Shown piece by piece: positions 44,784-53,605 of a stretch of DNA of 64,000 nt (position 1 is the stretch's first letter; the number at the start of each line of letters is the position of its first letter). The notes under the pieces are model-generated. The model was given only the letters and a program-made list of their open reading frames with translations, was not told the DNA's origin and searched no databases. The stretch spans positions 1 through 64,000 of IMG/VR virus record IMGVR_UViG_3300009103_000026; one strand, 5' to 3'. The DNA is from a virus. The translations under genes and the position numbers were made by a program.

Positions 44784-47732
44784 CTAATCTATTGTCCAAG
44801 GTAAAAACGAAGCATTATCAATCAACCATTGTTCGCCAGCTAAGCCCTCAATAGCACCCATGTCCCAGTCGTCAAGATTAAAGTTTGGTCGGGTAGTTCC
44901 GGTGCCACTATGACAATAAATAGAATTAATATCTATGTCTGGGAAAGCATGGAAACATCCTGATGACAAAACACGCGCCGTGCTATCTACAAAAGTTCCA
45001 CCCTGATTTGAGGCCCAGCTCTGACCACCTAGAAGAGGACCATTCTGCCCGCCCACAGAATTGGACCAGCGTAGGTTTTTGTCGTCCGGAGGTGGGTCTC
45101 CACTATAATTCCAGTTAAATCCAGCACCTACACAAGGAGAACCAGATTTTAATGTTAGTCCCCCTATAGAATGGTTTACGCCGGTCGGACATCCCGTAGT
45201 ATACCATATATTTGGCATATGGAATACTTCATACGGCCCCCGGTTATTGATTGCTTCGTTATGGGTGTCTCTATAGATTCCTGTCGCACAGTTATATCCC
45301 CACTCGCCAGACGGAACTATAGGTCTATCACAGCCCAAGGCAATATTTGAAACACAGGGTGAGGGGACCCCCGTATTGGGGTAACCGGCCTTGGTGCTAC
45401 ATCTCATAACATTAGACCCAGAAGGCCATCCCGATGGAAAAGCTTCTTCATAATAAATTCCAATGCCGCTGCCGCCGCCGCCAACAACATTATAAACAGT
45501 ATTATTCGCTGCGATACAGTCTTTCATCCCAATACCTATACCAGCCCCTCCTTCTACAGTAACTCCAGCAATTACGTTTCTCCATGCTCTACATTTCTCA
45601 AGGGCTACCGCATTTGCTGACGCAGTGTTTGAAACCACCCCAGTAATTATAGAATGATGTACAATTATCCCTAGGCCTGTTCCTTGGAACGCTTGGCTCT
45701 CAATAAGAGTCCTTCCTCCGCCAGCGCCAGTTGAAGTCAAAAGACACCTGTTAATGTGCAGGGGAGCTGGATTATTTCCATCTCCAGTCCATTTAATATT
45801 CTGGCTACTATTTGCCATATGCCCCGTAACGTTTTCTAACATCCAACCGATGGGCCAAGAACACTCGTCAGTCAAATTACCATTAAAAGTTGCTCCTGTA
45901 GTTATATCTCCGCTTTCCGCAACCCAAAAAGCATCCTCTCCACAACCAGTACCGGTAGGAGCATCGGCAAACCCCTGAAGACTACCTGCATTTAAATCAT
46001 AATAGTGCCAAACCTGATGTGCTCCATAGTCCGATTTTTTACATACATGATGTCTGTAGGAGCCATTTAAAGACCAGCCATACGCAACTCGCCTCGCCTC
46101 ACCATCAGCACCATATGTTGTTTGATTCGCTCCTCCTCGATGAACTGATTCGTTGGGCCCTGCCCCCTCTTCTTCAAGCATCCTCCCTGCTCGCGGAAAC
46201 CCAAGAACATTTTTAACTCGCCACGGCCCGCTAGGAACCTTGTTGCAATGAAAGGCCGTTGAAACGTTACGGGTGACACCGGGACTGGAACCAAAACCTG
46301 AATCTGTGTCTGCCGGAGGTGTAAAGCATTCTATGCCTGTTTGAGATATAAGCCCTTGAAGCATACTGGTTTTATATCGTTGCCCATCCCAAGTATCTGT
46401 CCTTCTGCCTGCCTCGGCAGGGCTAAGCACGTTGCCAGAGCAACCTACTCTCATATCTACACAAACACCCCCATACCCACTTTGCGCAGCTACATCAGCT
46501 GCCCACCAAGCCGCCGACTCAGCGGGCGCAGATGGGCCACCATCATTAAACCCCGATAGTTTTGGCTGCCAAGGGTGTGACTTTCCGACGCTTCCACCAG
46601 TTGGATTTACAGCTACCGTTGTTCCAATAGAAATGTCTGTTCCGGTAGCATATGACTGCCCGTCCGGTGACGAGAAAGCCACTGTGTCTGGGAATTGACC
46701 AGACCCAAGTTCCGTACCCAAGGCCCCAACCAACACACCCACAAGCGTCCTATTTTTACTGCCCGCATCATCTTCTATATCTATTCCTATAGCTAACGGA
46801 CTAAAGGTTGCATCCGTATCATCCAACTGCGAGTAATCTCTAACGCCAAACCCAATATCAGCAATAGTGCAGTTTTTCATTACTAAACACCCGGTACCCT
46901 TAGGAAGATGAACTCCTACCGCAGTAGATTCCTGCGCGGCTGAAGCCATGTCCTGCCCAAAGCAACTATAAAAAGCACAGTCCACAAATTCCATTTGGCC
47001 AGATTGAGCATAAATATTTGCAAGTACTGTCTTCGTTCCGTCATGATGACCTTTCCAGTTGCCAAATTCCATATGTTGAAACATTTGACCTATGCCAGAA
47101 GCACTCTGAGCCCCAAACATATACTCATCAATATCAAGATTAAGCGCAGTTCCGTTCGTACCAGTACTAAAGCTCCATCGACCATCAATTTTTCCATTGT
47201 ACATACCAAACGTACAACCCATTCTTACGTCTAGAATATAATGTTCAGCGTGCAAAAGAGTTCCTGTAGATGGTTTAATTGTAAACCTTCGTTCGTTGTC
47301 CTTATAATATCCAGAAGGACACGCATTTGAAACATCTCCCGGCGCCCCCCCACTCGCACCAACTATATAGAGGCCCTCTATATTTTTATTACTATATTCT
47401 CCAAAGTCCTGACCCCCATTAAAAACAATATCCGCCTCATCAAAATTTCCATGAGCGAATGCCGTTATTATATCCCCATCTTGATAGACATCCTCTTCAT
47501 CAAGCTCAGCTTCGAATAGACTAAAAAGTGAATAGGTCAATGGGGCGGGAGTGTCTAGTCTTTGGTCTATGTGTGCTGCCCACGGGCTGCCAGCGGACCC
47601 ATTATGGTTGCCGCTCCAAACATTAATTGTTCCTGAATATAATAGTTGCCGCCCGTCGCTGGTGGCGGGTGGCTGGTCATGACTCGCAAGTCGTGGTCCT
47701 AGGGGATGGGTTGGCTGTGATCTTAGCGCCAT
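44784..47732 (-). CDS. Right-handed beta-helix protein, tailspike-like
   Basis: Encodes 982 residues. From about residue 70 to 800 the sequence has short repeated turns with stacked hydrophobic and Gly/Asn residues (for example Cys-Thr-Ile-Ala-Asp-Ile-Gly-Phe-Gly-Val, Ala-Trp-Arg-Asn-Val-Ile-Ala-Gly-Val-Thr-Val and Met-Lys-Asp-Cys-Ile-Ala-Ala-Asn-Asn-Thr-Val-Tyr), typical of pectate-lyase-like parallel beta helices used by tailspikes to bind or cut polysaccharide. No catalytic acids can be named by eye. Its start shares one base with the gene before it (TAATG). It is the largest protein in the adhesin group and likely an exposed sugar-binding or depolymerising fibre. Where it sits on the virion is unknown. 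Confidence 0.65.
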   Translation of the reverse strand: MALRSQPTHPLGPRLASHDQPPATSDGRQLLYSGTINVWSGNHNGSAGSPWAAHIDQRLDTPAPLTYSLFSLFEAELDEEDVYQDGDIITAFAHGNFDEADIVFNGGQDFGEYSNKNIEGLYIVGASGGAPGDVSNACPSGYYKDNERRFTIKPSTGTLLHAEHYILDVRMGCTFGMYNGKIDGRWSFSTGTNGTALNLDIDEYMFGAQSASGIGQMFQHMEFGNWKGHHDGTKTVLANIYAQSGQMEFVDCAFYSCFGQDMASAAQESTAVGVHLPKGTGCLVMKNCTIADIGFGVRDYSQLDDTDATFSPLAIGIDIEDDAGSKNRTLVGVLVGALGTELGSGQFPDTVAFSSPDGQSYATGTDISIGTTVAVNPTGGSVGKSHPWQPKLSGFNDGGPSAPAESAAWWAADVAAQSGYGGVCVDMRVGCSGNVLSPAEAGRRTDTWDGQRYKTSMLQGLISQTGIECFTPPADTDSGFGSSPGVTRNVSTAFHCNKVPSGPWRVKNVLGFPRAGRMLEEEGAGPNESVHRGGANQTTYGADGEARRVAYGWSLNGSYRHHVCKKSDYGAHQVWHYYDLNAGSLQGFADAPTGTGCGEDAFWVAESGDITTGATFNGNLTDECSWPIGWMLENVTGHMANSSQNIKWTGDGNNPAPLHINRCLLTSTGAGGGRTLIESQAFQGTGLGIIVHHSIITGVVSNTASANAVALEKCRAWRNVIAGVTVEGGAGIGIGMKDCIAANNTVYNVVGGGGSGIGIYYEEAFPSGWPSGSNVMRCSTKAGYPNTGVPSPCVSNIALGCDRPIVPSGEWGYNCATGIYRDTHNEAINNRGPYEVFHMPNIWYTTGCPTGVNHSIGGLTLKSGSPCVGAGFNWNYSGDPPPDDKNLRWSNSVGGQNGPLLGGQSWASNQGGTFVDSTARVLSSGCFHAFPDIDINSIYCHSGTGTTRPNFNLDDWDMGAIEGLAGEQWLIDNASFLPWTID

Positions 47733-48082
47733 TATTCAAGTCCCTCCAACAATCCAGCGACTTCCTTATCCACGGCTATTTCATCTAGAGAATATATTGT
47801 ATCACTTTCAAACATAATGCTGGGAGTTCTTATATCAACCATATTATCTGTAAAAATATCCCAATAAGGAATAAACCACCTTCTTTTAGCTAAAATTTTA
47901 TTTCCCTCTCCATAAACTATTGAGGTTTTTCCTCTACGCACCTCATCATAACATTTTATAATTAGAAATGAACTCTTTTCTGTGTCTGAGAACACATGAT
48001 TATCACCGACTATGCTAACAATGTCTCCATCTTGATAGCTAGGGTTTGGTCCAGTTGATTTTACCTTAATTATAACCTGCAT
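47732..48082 (-). CDS. Small protein before the beta-helix gene
   Basis: Encodes 116 residues, beta-rich at first (Gln-Val-Ile-Ile-Lys-Val-Lys-Ser, then Gly-Asp-Ile-Val-Ser-Ile-Val-Gly-Asp) and helical at the end. The Trp-Phe-Ile-Pro-Tyr-Trp-Asp-Ile stretch is near residue 68. The stop overlaps the next gene's ATG in TAATG, so the two are translated together, and it may be a chaperone or adaptor for the beta-helix protein. I recognise no domain. Confidence 0.45.
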   Translation of the reverse strand: MQVIIKVKSTGPNPSYQDGDIVSIVGDNHVFSDTEKSSFLIIKCYDEVRRGKTSIVYGEGNKILAKRRWFIPYWDIFTDNMVDIRTPSIMFESDTIYSLDEIAVDKEVAGLLEGLE

Positions 48083-48085
48083 CCT

Positions 48086-48763
48086 TTATCTCCTAACTAA
48101 CCTAGAATACTTTTCCATCAGCTGCTTGATTGTATGCTTTCCAGAGAACCCAGCAAAGTGCAATATAAACTCCCCGGCCCTGTTTTTCCTAGGGCTGTAA
48201 AAAGCATTAAATTGATTATTATCTGGCTCTACATAAACACGATCCTCAAAATTCATAATATTGTTATGCCACATATAATTCATGGCACACTGCTCCCAAA
48301 ATTTAAGCTTTAAAAATTCCATCTTATTATATTTTTCTGGCCAGTCCCATATCTCTTGAAGTATATCCTTAGACCACTGAGTATTCTTCACAAAATAATT
48401 TCCGCAGCACAAAGAACTTTTTACAAATTTATATTCAACCAAACCGCCTCCCTGATTTGGAATTATCATATGGCAATTAGGCTTTATAAGGTCTTCAAGC
48501 CTGATTGTGTGGTCCATGATTAATGCGTCTATGTCACTCCAAAAAACCCAGTCAACGTCTGTAGTTTTCAACACCTCTTTTATCAATAAAATACTATGCC
48601 AACTTGGATGTCTGCCTAATCCTTCACCATATAAACCTTTTTTTGTGATTAACGAATATCCGTACCTATCACAATATTCCTGCTTATTTTCTTTTACAAT
48701 ATATGCCCAATCATCAAAATTAGAAGTGTATAATTGGACTACTGCTATTTTTGCCTCTGTCAT
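48086..48763 (-). CDS. Glycosyltransferase, GMA12/MNN10 (GT34)-like
   Basis: Encodes 225 residues. The GT-A core shows Trp-Val-Phe-Trp-Ser-Asp-Ile-Asp-Ala with acidic residues D77 and D79 as the metal/sugar-nucleotide DXD, preceded by Thr-Asp-Val-Asp. Later parts match the family: Lys-Asn-Thr-Gln-Trp-Ser-Lys-Asp-Ile-Leu, Phe-Trp-Glu-Gln-Cys-Ala-Met and a Phe-Asn-Ala-Phe-Tyr segment near the C terminus. Family members transfer a hexose from a nucleotide donor. It lies between the pyruvyltransferase and the beta-helix adhesin. A motif of the promoter class is at 48769-48778 but too close to the start to act in the usual way. Acceptor unknown. Confidence 0.75.
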   Translation of the reverse strand: MTEAKIAVVQLYTSNFDDWAYIVKENKQEYCDRYGYSLITKKGLYGEGLGRHPSWHSILLIKEVLKTTDVDWVFWSDIDALIMDHTIRLEDLIKPNCHMIIPNQGGGLVEYKFVKSSLCCGNYFVKNTQWSKDILQEIWDWPEKYNKMEFLKLKFWEQCAMNYMWHNNIMNFEDRVYVEPDNNQFNAFYSPRKNRAGEFILHFAGFSGKHTIKQLMEKYSRLVRR

Positions 48764-48768
48764 TATAT

Positions 48769-48778
48769 ATTATACACT
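48769..48778 (-). promoter_or_regulatory. Weak match to the candidate promoter motif (AGTGTATAAT)
   Basis: Minus-strand AGTGTATAAT matches the candidate consensus in nine positions but lies only 5 nt before the glycosyltransferase start. If it were a -10 box, the transcript would begin inside the coding sequence. It may be functional with an internal start, or may be chance similarity; I give it low weight. Confidence 0.2.
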
Positions 48779-48783
48779 ATTCC

Positions 48784-49500
48784 TTATAACTTGTCTTGCC
48801 ACGCACACCCAAGATCAGATAAATACTCGTCAAATATTGTTTTATTTTTATGATAATAGACAGGAAGAAGGGTTACTTTTGCCTTCATAGCCATGCCACA
48901 AATAGCGAAATGGAGCCTATCTGTCATAATAGATTCAAATTGTGCTGCATATTCCCAATAATCCTCAGGGGTATGGCAAAAAGAAGCCGGGTCTTTCCTC
49001 CTCTCTCTTGGAATATAAATAAACACGCTTTCGTTGGTTCTTCTAAGAAATGTTTCGTCCCCACCCTTCTTGCAGTTCGTCTCTGGAAAATCAAAACCCA
49101 AGGCTAGGTCTGGAATTATTTCCCCCTTTCCAACTATATCTCTACTGACAGACTCCCTAAAAAAGAGCCTCTCAAAAGGGAGATCTTCTTCTTTAAAGAC
49201 AGACTGAGGTAGCATCCAGCAAGGTATCCCAGATTCATATGCCTTTCTTCTTATGGCTGCACATTTGGGGTATCCAACATTGCCCCCGGCGAAAAGTAGC
49301 AATTTATCACATCTAGGAACAGGGTCTTCAGCCAAGGGATTTATTGTGAAATGATCTACGTCAAATTCGTTGCAAAGTTGTCTTGTGGCTAAATAAAGCA
49401 GGTCGTCACCAACGTTTCCAAAACCGTCTACGATTCCAACACGCAGCCCCTTAAGCTCTCCAAACATGGGTTCAAAGTTAGACAATTCTAACAATCTCAT
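48784..49500 (-). CDS. Polysaccharide pyruvyltransferase-like protein
   Basis: Encodes 238 residues of the CsaB/pyruvyltransferase type. The N-terminal Rossmann-like part has Gly-Asn-Val-Gly-Asp-Asp-Leu-Leu-Tyr-Leu-Ala (28-38) and Leu-Leu-Phe-Ala-Gly-Gly-Asn-Val-Gly-Tyr (68-77), the nucleophile/donor loops of this family. The C-terminal half keeps Thr-Asp-Arg-Leu-His-Phe-Ala-Ile-Cys-Gly-Met-Ala-Met-Lys (about 192-205), the family's hallmark. Such enzymes add a pyruvate ketal to a sugar, giving a charged group. The gene overlaps the sulfotransferase-like gene by 4 nt (ATGA), indicating coupled synthesis. It is shorter than many bacterial CsaB proteins, but the two signature blocks are present. 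The exact acceptor is unknown. Confidence 0.75.
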   Translation of the reverse strand: MRLLELSNFEPMFGELKGLRVGIVDGFGNVGDDLLYLATRQLCNEFDVDHFTINPLAEDPVPRCDKLLLFAGGNVGYPKCAAIRRKAYESGIPCWMLPQSVFKEEDLPFERLFFRESVSRDIVGKGEIIPDLALGFDFPETNCKKGGDETFLRRTNESVFIYIPRERRKDPASFCHTPEDYWEYAAQFESIMTDRLHFAICGMAMKAKVTLLPVYYHKNKTIFDEYLSDLGCAWQDKL

Positions 49501-50087
49501 TTTTCATACTCCCCTTTGACAAAATCCTCATGATGAAGATAATATATTAAATCTTTTTGTTGCTGAGATAACTTAAAAGAAGAAAAGTCCACACCGTAGT
49601 TTTTACTGTCTGCCAATTTCCATGACTCGTTAAGGTGTGGGAAGGGACATTCTTCCTTAAATAGATCAAATCTTTTTAATTCTTGTTCAATATTTTCAAC
49701 TTTAATTAATTCATCATATTCATATAATTTGGTGACAGGAAATTTAATTAATTGCTTGGAATGAACCATCAACCACTTATTGAAAGATACATTCTCGCCC
49801 TTAGATATGGTAAACTTCCATTGACTAATTGCTCTATCATAAGGATTTCTTATTGGCAATAGCTTCTTAAAATTAATAGCCCGCTTAGGATACCAGTTTG
49901 TATGACCTAAAGACGGTTCATTCTCTGGATTTAGTACATCATTAGGTAGGTAGGGGACCGGACCCTGTACGAATTTAAATCTCTCTTTCCCAAAAACCCT
50001 GTAGCTACAAAGATACTTATTCAATGACGTACTGTAATTTTTAAGAGGCTGCCAAACAATTAGCTCTCTTTCTTTATTAATCAGCAT
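49497..50087 (-). CDS. Sulfotransferase-like protein
   Basis: Encodes 196 residues from the ATG at 50087, which has GGAGGA six bases upstream; a start at 50135 would overlap the previous gene more and lacks a binding site. The PAPS-binding loop candidate is Lys-Asn-Tyr-Ser-Thr-Ser-Leu at 16-22, and the 3'-phosphate motif is Arg-Asn-Pro-Tyr-Asp-Arg-Ala-Ile-Ser at 80-88. Both fit carbohydrate sulfotransferases, which move sulfate from PAPS to a sugar. The size is small for the family but contains both key sites. It overlaps the pyruvyltransferase-like gene by 4 nt. Sulfation of a phage or host glycan is the inference. Confidence 0.7.
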   Translation of the reverse strand: MLINKERELIVWQPLKNYSTSLNKYLCSYRVFGKERFKFVQGPVPYLPNDVLNPENEPSLGHTNWYPKRAINFKKLLPIRNPYDRAISQWKFTISKGENVSFNKWLMVHSKQLIKFPVTKLYEYDELIKVENIEQELKRFDLFKEECPFPHLNESWKLADSKNYGVDFSSFKLSQQQKDLIYYLHHEDFVKGEYEK

Positions 50088-50949
50088 TTTTCCTCCAAAT
50101 CGGCCTAAATCTTTCACGGCCATACTCATTTTCATTAGGCTCTAAATGCCGAAAGAACGAATAGTCTTTATCAACAAGTCTCTGAAGCAGTTCTAGTCTG
50201 TAGCTTGCTGGCCTTGACCCATTCGCATGTATAAAATAGCAGTCTTCTATCTTAGACCAAAAATCAAAGTCTATAAATTCTAAATTATATTTCCAGTTTA
50301 GTATATCAAACTCATTGTCTTCCAAGTTTATTAATAGATAGTTTTGATCAAAACACCATCTTTTAGGATACGGCAATTTTGGCTGATGGTATCTATGAGA
50401 AAGCTTTTTAGGTATAAGCATTACACCACCATTAGGCTGTATGCTTCTATTATTTTTTTGTAGATTTGGATATTGCTCTAGTATTTCTTTTCGTTCTCTT
50501 TTGATGCTTTCAAATATTAAATTATAAGACTGTTTAATAATGTCCCACTCATCGACAAACGATATCCTTTCCTTGCCGAGTGTTTTAAATACATCTGGGG
50601 TATTATCCTTAACTACAATATCACAGTCTAAGTATAGTGTATTTTCATACTTTTCTGTTACTTGTGATACCCTGTACTTATTTGACATGGGCCATTCGGG
50701 TGATTGGTCTCCGGACAACTCTATATAATCTGCCCCACATCTATCCGCATAATTTAAGATGTTTCTTCTGGTGACATTCAGTTGTTCCATAGCAATTTTA
50801 TTAGCTGGAATTGTACATATAGCTATGTCTGATTTTTGTCTTGGTAAATCGTCTTGGAATACTGTCGGTATAACTAAATCTGTGGGAAGAGGAGGAGGGG
50901 GATACCCTCCCCACTTAGACCACCCACCATCCTTTACATCATGTCTCAT
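50077..50949 (-). CDS. Glycosyltransferase with DXD motif
   Basis: Encodes 290 residues from the ATG at 50949, 2 nt after the fibre gene's stop; a longer ORF starting at 51033 would run into that gene. The GT-A core shows Tyr-Leu-Asp-Cys-Asp at 106-110 (D108, D110), preceded by Leu-Asn-Tyr-Ala-Asp-Arg-Cys-Gly-Ala and followed by Gly-Gly-Val-Met-Leu-Ile-Pro. The pattern resembles GT8 or related glycosyltransferases. It ends inside the sulfotransferase-like gene by 11 nt. It begins the glycan cassette, so the cassette is GT, sulfotransferase, pyruvyltransferase, GT. Donor and acceptor cannot be told. Confidence 0.65.
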   Translation of the reverse strand: MRHDVKDGGWSKWGGYPPPPLPTDLVIPTVFQDDLPRQKSDIAICTIPANKIAMEQLNVTRRNILNYADRCGADYIELSGDQSPEWPMSNKYRVSQVTEKYENTLYLDCDIVVKDNTPDVFKTLGKERISFVDEWDIIKQSYNLIFESIKRERKEILEQYPNLQKNNRSIQPNGGVMLIPKKLSHRYHQPKLPYPKRWCFDQNYLLINLEDNEFDILNWKYNLEFIDFDFWSKIEDCYFIHANGSRPASYRLELLQRLVDKDYSFFRHLEPNENEYGRERFRPIWRKNAD

Positions 50950-50953
50950 AATA

Positions 50954-53515
50954 TTAACAAGAGAGATTTTTTCCGATAGTAAATCCTTCAAATGTTGGTC
51001 CTGAGGCATCCACAACCAAGAACCCAAATACATCTACTCTATTTGCATCGGGAGTTAAGGTTGGCACAGCATCATTAGGCCAACAAACCGTATCAAACCA
51101 AGTAACAGTTCTATCTCCAGTCCCGTCTTGCAGCAACCTAACAAGAAATCTTTGGCCGTTGCTAGGGCCGGTAATACCAAGAGCTACCGGACTCCCTGTT
51201 AGAAGAACACTGTGAACATTGGTCTCATTTAAGTTTATAGAATCTCCAGTTCCTGAAACAGCGAAAGAAGCATCAATATTAACTTTTGTCGGTAAATCCA
51301 AAGTAACAGTATCAGTTGCGCTAACAACACTTTCAACCCCATAAGCAGTCCCCGTTACTTTAAGAGTATTTCCATCCTCAATAGTCTGCGTGTTTGATCC
51401 GTCAGACAGAGTAAAGTTACTCATTTTAGTAGCATCGGGAGCACCGCTGATTACAACTGTCTGGAAATCTGCGCCAGAAAGTGATACAGATGTTGTGCCC
51501 TGCCCAGTAAAGACTACATAGTCTGTAGTGTCAACTTGACCACTGGCGGGAACGCTAGGCTCGTCAATATCAACCCCCGAAACAAACCAATGACTATAGC
51601 TTCCTCCTCCGCCACCACCAATTTCATCCTCAAGATCTTCTATGGTAACGTATTTCCAACTGCTGGCATCTTCATCCCAAATAAGCATCCGGTCAGCATC
51701 TACTATAGTACCTTCGTTAATGGTCGTGCCATTTGCAGGATCATCTAATGTAAAGGTACTCCCTCCCAATAGAAGGCCGTTGCCTGCGTTATATTCCATG
51801 CCGCTACCACTAATTACAACCTTGTGAGGCGGGCCTGCCTCAACAGCTACCTCAATACCACCAGACCCACTAAACTGAAGATTTTCAAGACTTGAAACTG
51901 CTTGGTTGTCTCCTCCGGCACCAACGGTCCAATAGTTATATTTATCAAAGCTTGAGGTCCCCCAGTCATAAACGGCATTTGGAGTGACAGCCTTAGTAGT
52001 AACACCGTTAGTAACTGCATCTAGCAATTCAGTGATTCCACTTTGACCGGTGGTAGCGAGATAGTTATTGAATTCCTGTCCATCTAAAAGTAAGCCGGTT
52101 CCAGCAGTATATGCAGGACGCCAAGTATTCACTGTCGTCTCTGTTGCTGTCTCAATTCCGTGAACATGACCATACGCATCAAGAGTTATATCTTGTATGT
52201 AAGTTCTACCGGAATTATTAGAAGTCGATGCTCCTGTTGAAGCATGCCCAATATTAAAGACTGTAGAAGACTTAGAAGACGAAAGACCGCTAGTAGCAGT
52301 TAGCGTTCGCTCATCACTTAAATCATCCGATGCTTCCCACGTTATATATGGACCATCAGCAGGGGCTGGGGCAAGAGCATCGATAGAAGTTTGAAGATTT
52401 CCCGACACATCGTAAAGAGCATTCGGTGTGACAGCTATACCAGCTACATATCCGTCGCTTCCAGAGTCTTGTAATTTGACTATCCCAGTCGGATAAGCAC
52501 CACCAGTATCTGCTATATGAATATTAAAGGTAGTAGCAGGGTCAAAACTTAAACCAGTACCAGCATAATAGGCAGAACCGCCGCCGGGTACACCTGTACA
52601 GCCAGTATAGGCAACAATCTGCACCTGACCATCTGGGTATCGAACCCCGCCTCTAAAGTTACCAGTTCCATGAACATCAAGAGTATAATCAGCGGTACCT
52701 GAGCCAATACCAATTTGCCCCTTAGAAGCATCCGCTCTAAAATAAACATCAGAAGAATTGTCATTAATGACAAAGTCAGCATTGCTAGCTTCGTGATTGA
52801 TCGTGACTTGATGGGGAGCACTGCCCTTTTTATGTAACCCAAGCAGATTAAGTCCGCCAACAGTAAATCTTATTCTATCGTCGGTAAATCGTATAGATGT
52901 GTTGTCGTCACCATTATGATAGAGATATTCGTCAAATCCGGCATTCCCCGCAACGTCAAGAGTATAAGTCGGTGGATACGTACCAATACCAAGCTCGTCA
53001 AAATAGCCAGTGCCAGAAGTATTGAACCCGGTACCATCTACTAAGGTGAGTCCGGTGCCAGCGTAATAGGTAGAACCTCCACCGCCGCCGCCCGTTACAT
53101 CAACACTATCCCAGAAAAGAGTCCCACCGACATTGTAAAGTCTATTAGAAGTATCTTCTGGTGCGGAGCCGGTTCGGATAGGTACGAAGTCTCCAGACTC
53201 ATAATATACTGAGCCTGTTGCTGGGTAGGTACAAAAGGCGTCTTTGACCCCCGCTGAAAAATTTACAAGGGCATTATTATTAGAGCTTTGATATACCTGA
53301 TTTCTTATTAAATTAGCACCACTGACAGTGCCAAAGCCAACCTCCCACTCTTCATAAGTGTTTATCTCTTGGTGGACAATTGTATAATGACAAGTATTTC
53401 CACTGCCGATACCACCAGTAAAACTCTGAAATCCAGAGGCGGCACCACCTAAAGATATATTGCCATCACCTGCTGTGGAGGTTGTTTCTTTTACCCGGTC
53501 ATTCAAGTTGAACAT
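50954..53515 (-). CDS. Tail fibre-like protein with G-T-G-L repeats
   Basis: Encodes 853 residues from the ATG at 53515 with GGGAG upstream; a GTG at 53521 lies in frame but is less likely. The sequence is beta-rich with repeated fibre-type units: Ala-Gly-Thr-Gly-Leu-Thr-Leu-Val-Asp-Gly, Ala-Gly-Thr-Gly-Leu-Ser-Phe, Ala-Gly-Thr-Gly-Leu-Leu-Leu-Asp and Ala-Gly-Asn-Gly-Leu-Leu-Leu. Two Gly-Ile-Gly-containing Tyr-Thr-Leu-Asp-Val segments lie near residues 180 and 280. This pattern is typical of elongated phage fibres. No chaperone-type S74 domain was recognised. It is the first gene after the capsid terminator, so it may be a head or tail fibre. Identity as a fibre is likely; attachment site is unknown. 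Confidence 0.7.
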   Translation of the reverse strand: MFNLNDRVKETTSTAGDGNISLGGAASGFQSFTGGIGSGNTCHYTIVHQEINTYEEWEVGFGTVSGANLIRNQVYQSSNNNALVNFSAGVKDAFCTYPATGSVYYESGDFVPIRTGSAPEDTSNRLYNVGGTLFWDSVDVTGGGGGGSTYYAGTGLTLVDGTGFNTSGTGYFDELGIGTYPPTYTLDVAGNAGFDEYLYHNGDDNTSIRFTDDRIRFTVGGLNLLGLHKKGSAPHQVTINHEASNADFVINDNSSDVYFRADASKGQIGIGSGTADYTLDVHGTGNFRGGVRYPDGQVQIVAYTGCTGVPGGGSAYYAGTGLSFDPATTFNIHIADTGGAYPTGIVKLQDSGSDGYVAGIAVTPNALYDVSGNLQTSIDALAPAPADGPYITWEASDDLSDERTLTATSGLSSSKSSTVFNIGHASTGASTSNNSGRTYIQDITLDAYGHVHGIETATETTVNTWRPAYTAGTGLLLDGQEFNNYLATTGQSGITELLDAVTNGVTTKAVTPNAVYDWGTSSFDKYNYWTVGAGGDNQAVSSLENLQFSGSGGIEVAVEAGPPHKVVISGSGMEYNAGNGLLLGGSTFTLDDPANGTTINEGTIVDADRMLIWDEDASSWKYVTIEDLEDEIGGGGGGSYSHWFVSGVDIDEPSVPASGQVDTTDYVVFTGQGTTSVSLSGADFQTVVISGAPDATKMSNFTLSDGSNTQTIEDGNTLKVTGTAYGVESVVSATDTVTLDLPTKVNIDASFAVSGTGDSINLNETNVHSVLLTGSPVALGITGPSNGQRFLVRLLQDGTGDRTVTWFDTVCWPNDAVPTLTPDANRVDVFGFLVVDASGPTFEGFTIGKNLSC

Positions 53516-53545
53516 GCCCACACTCTCCCTATTGATAAATTACAC

Positions 53546-53587
53546 AAAAAAAAGGGAGCGGCAACAGCAAGCTGCCGCCAACTCCCT
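53546..53587 (-). terminator. Rho-independent terminator after the major capsid gene
   Basis: On the minus strand a long stem (GGGAG...TGGCGGCAGC paired with GTTGCCGCTCCC, about 10 bp with a small mismatch) is followed by eight T residues. It starts about 20 nt after the capsid protein stop. Strong and well placed to end a capsid-rich transcript before the fibre gene. Confidence 0.8.
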
Positions 53588-53605
53588 TATTTTTAATACT
53601 GTAGA

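Noticed and set aside
48724-48737. Plus-strand GTGTATAAT inside the GT34-like gene
   Set aside because: Lies inside a gene on the other strand with no plus-strand gene following; probably chance.
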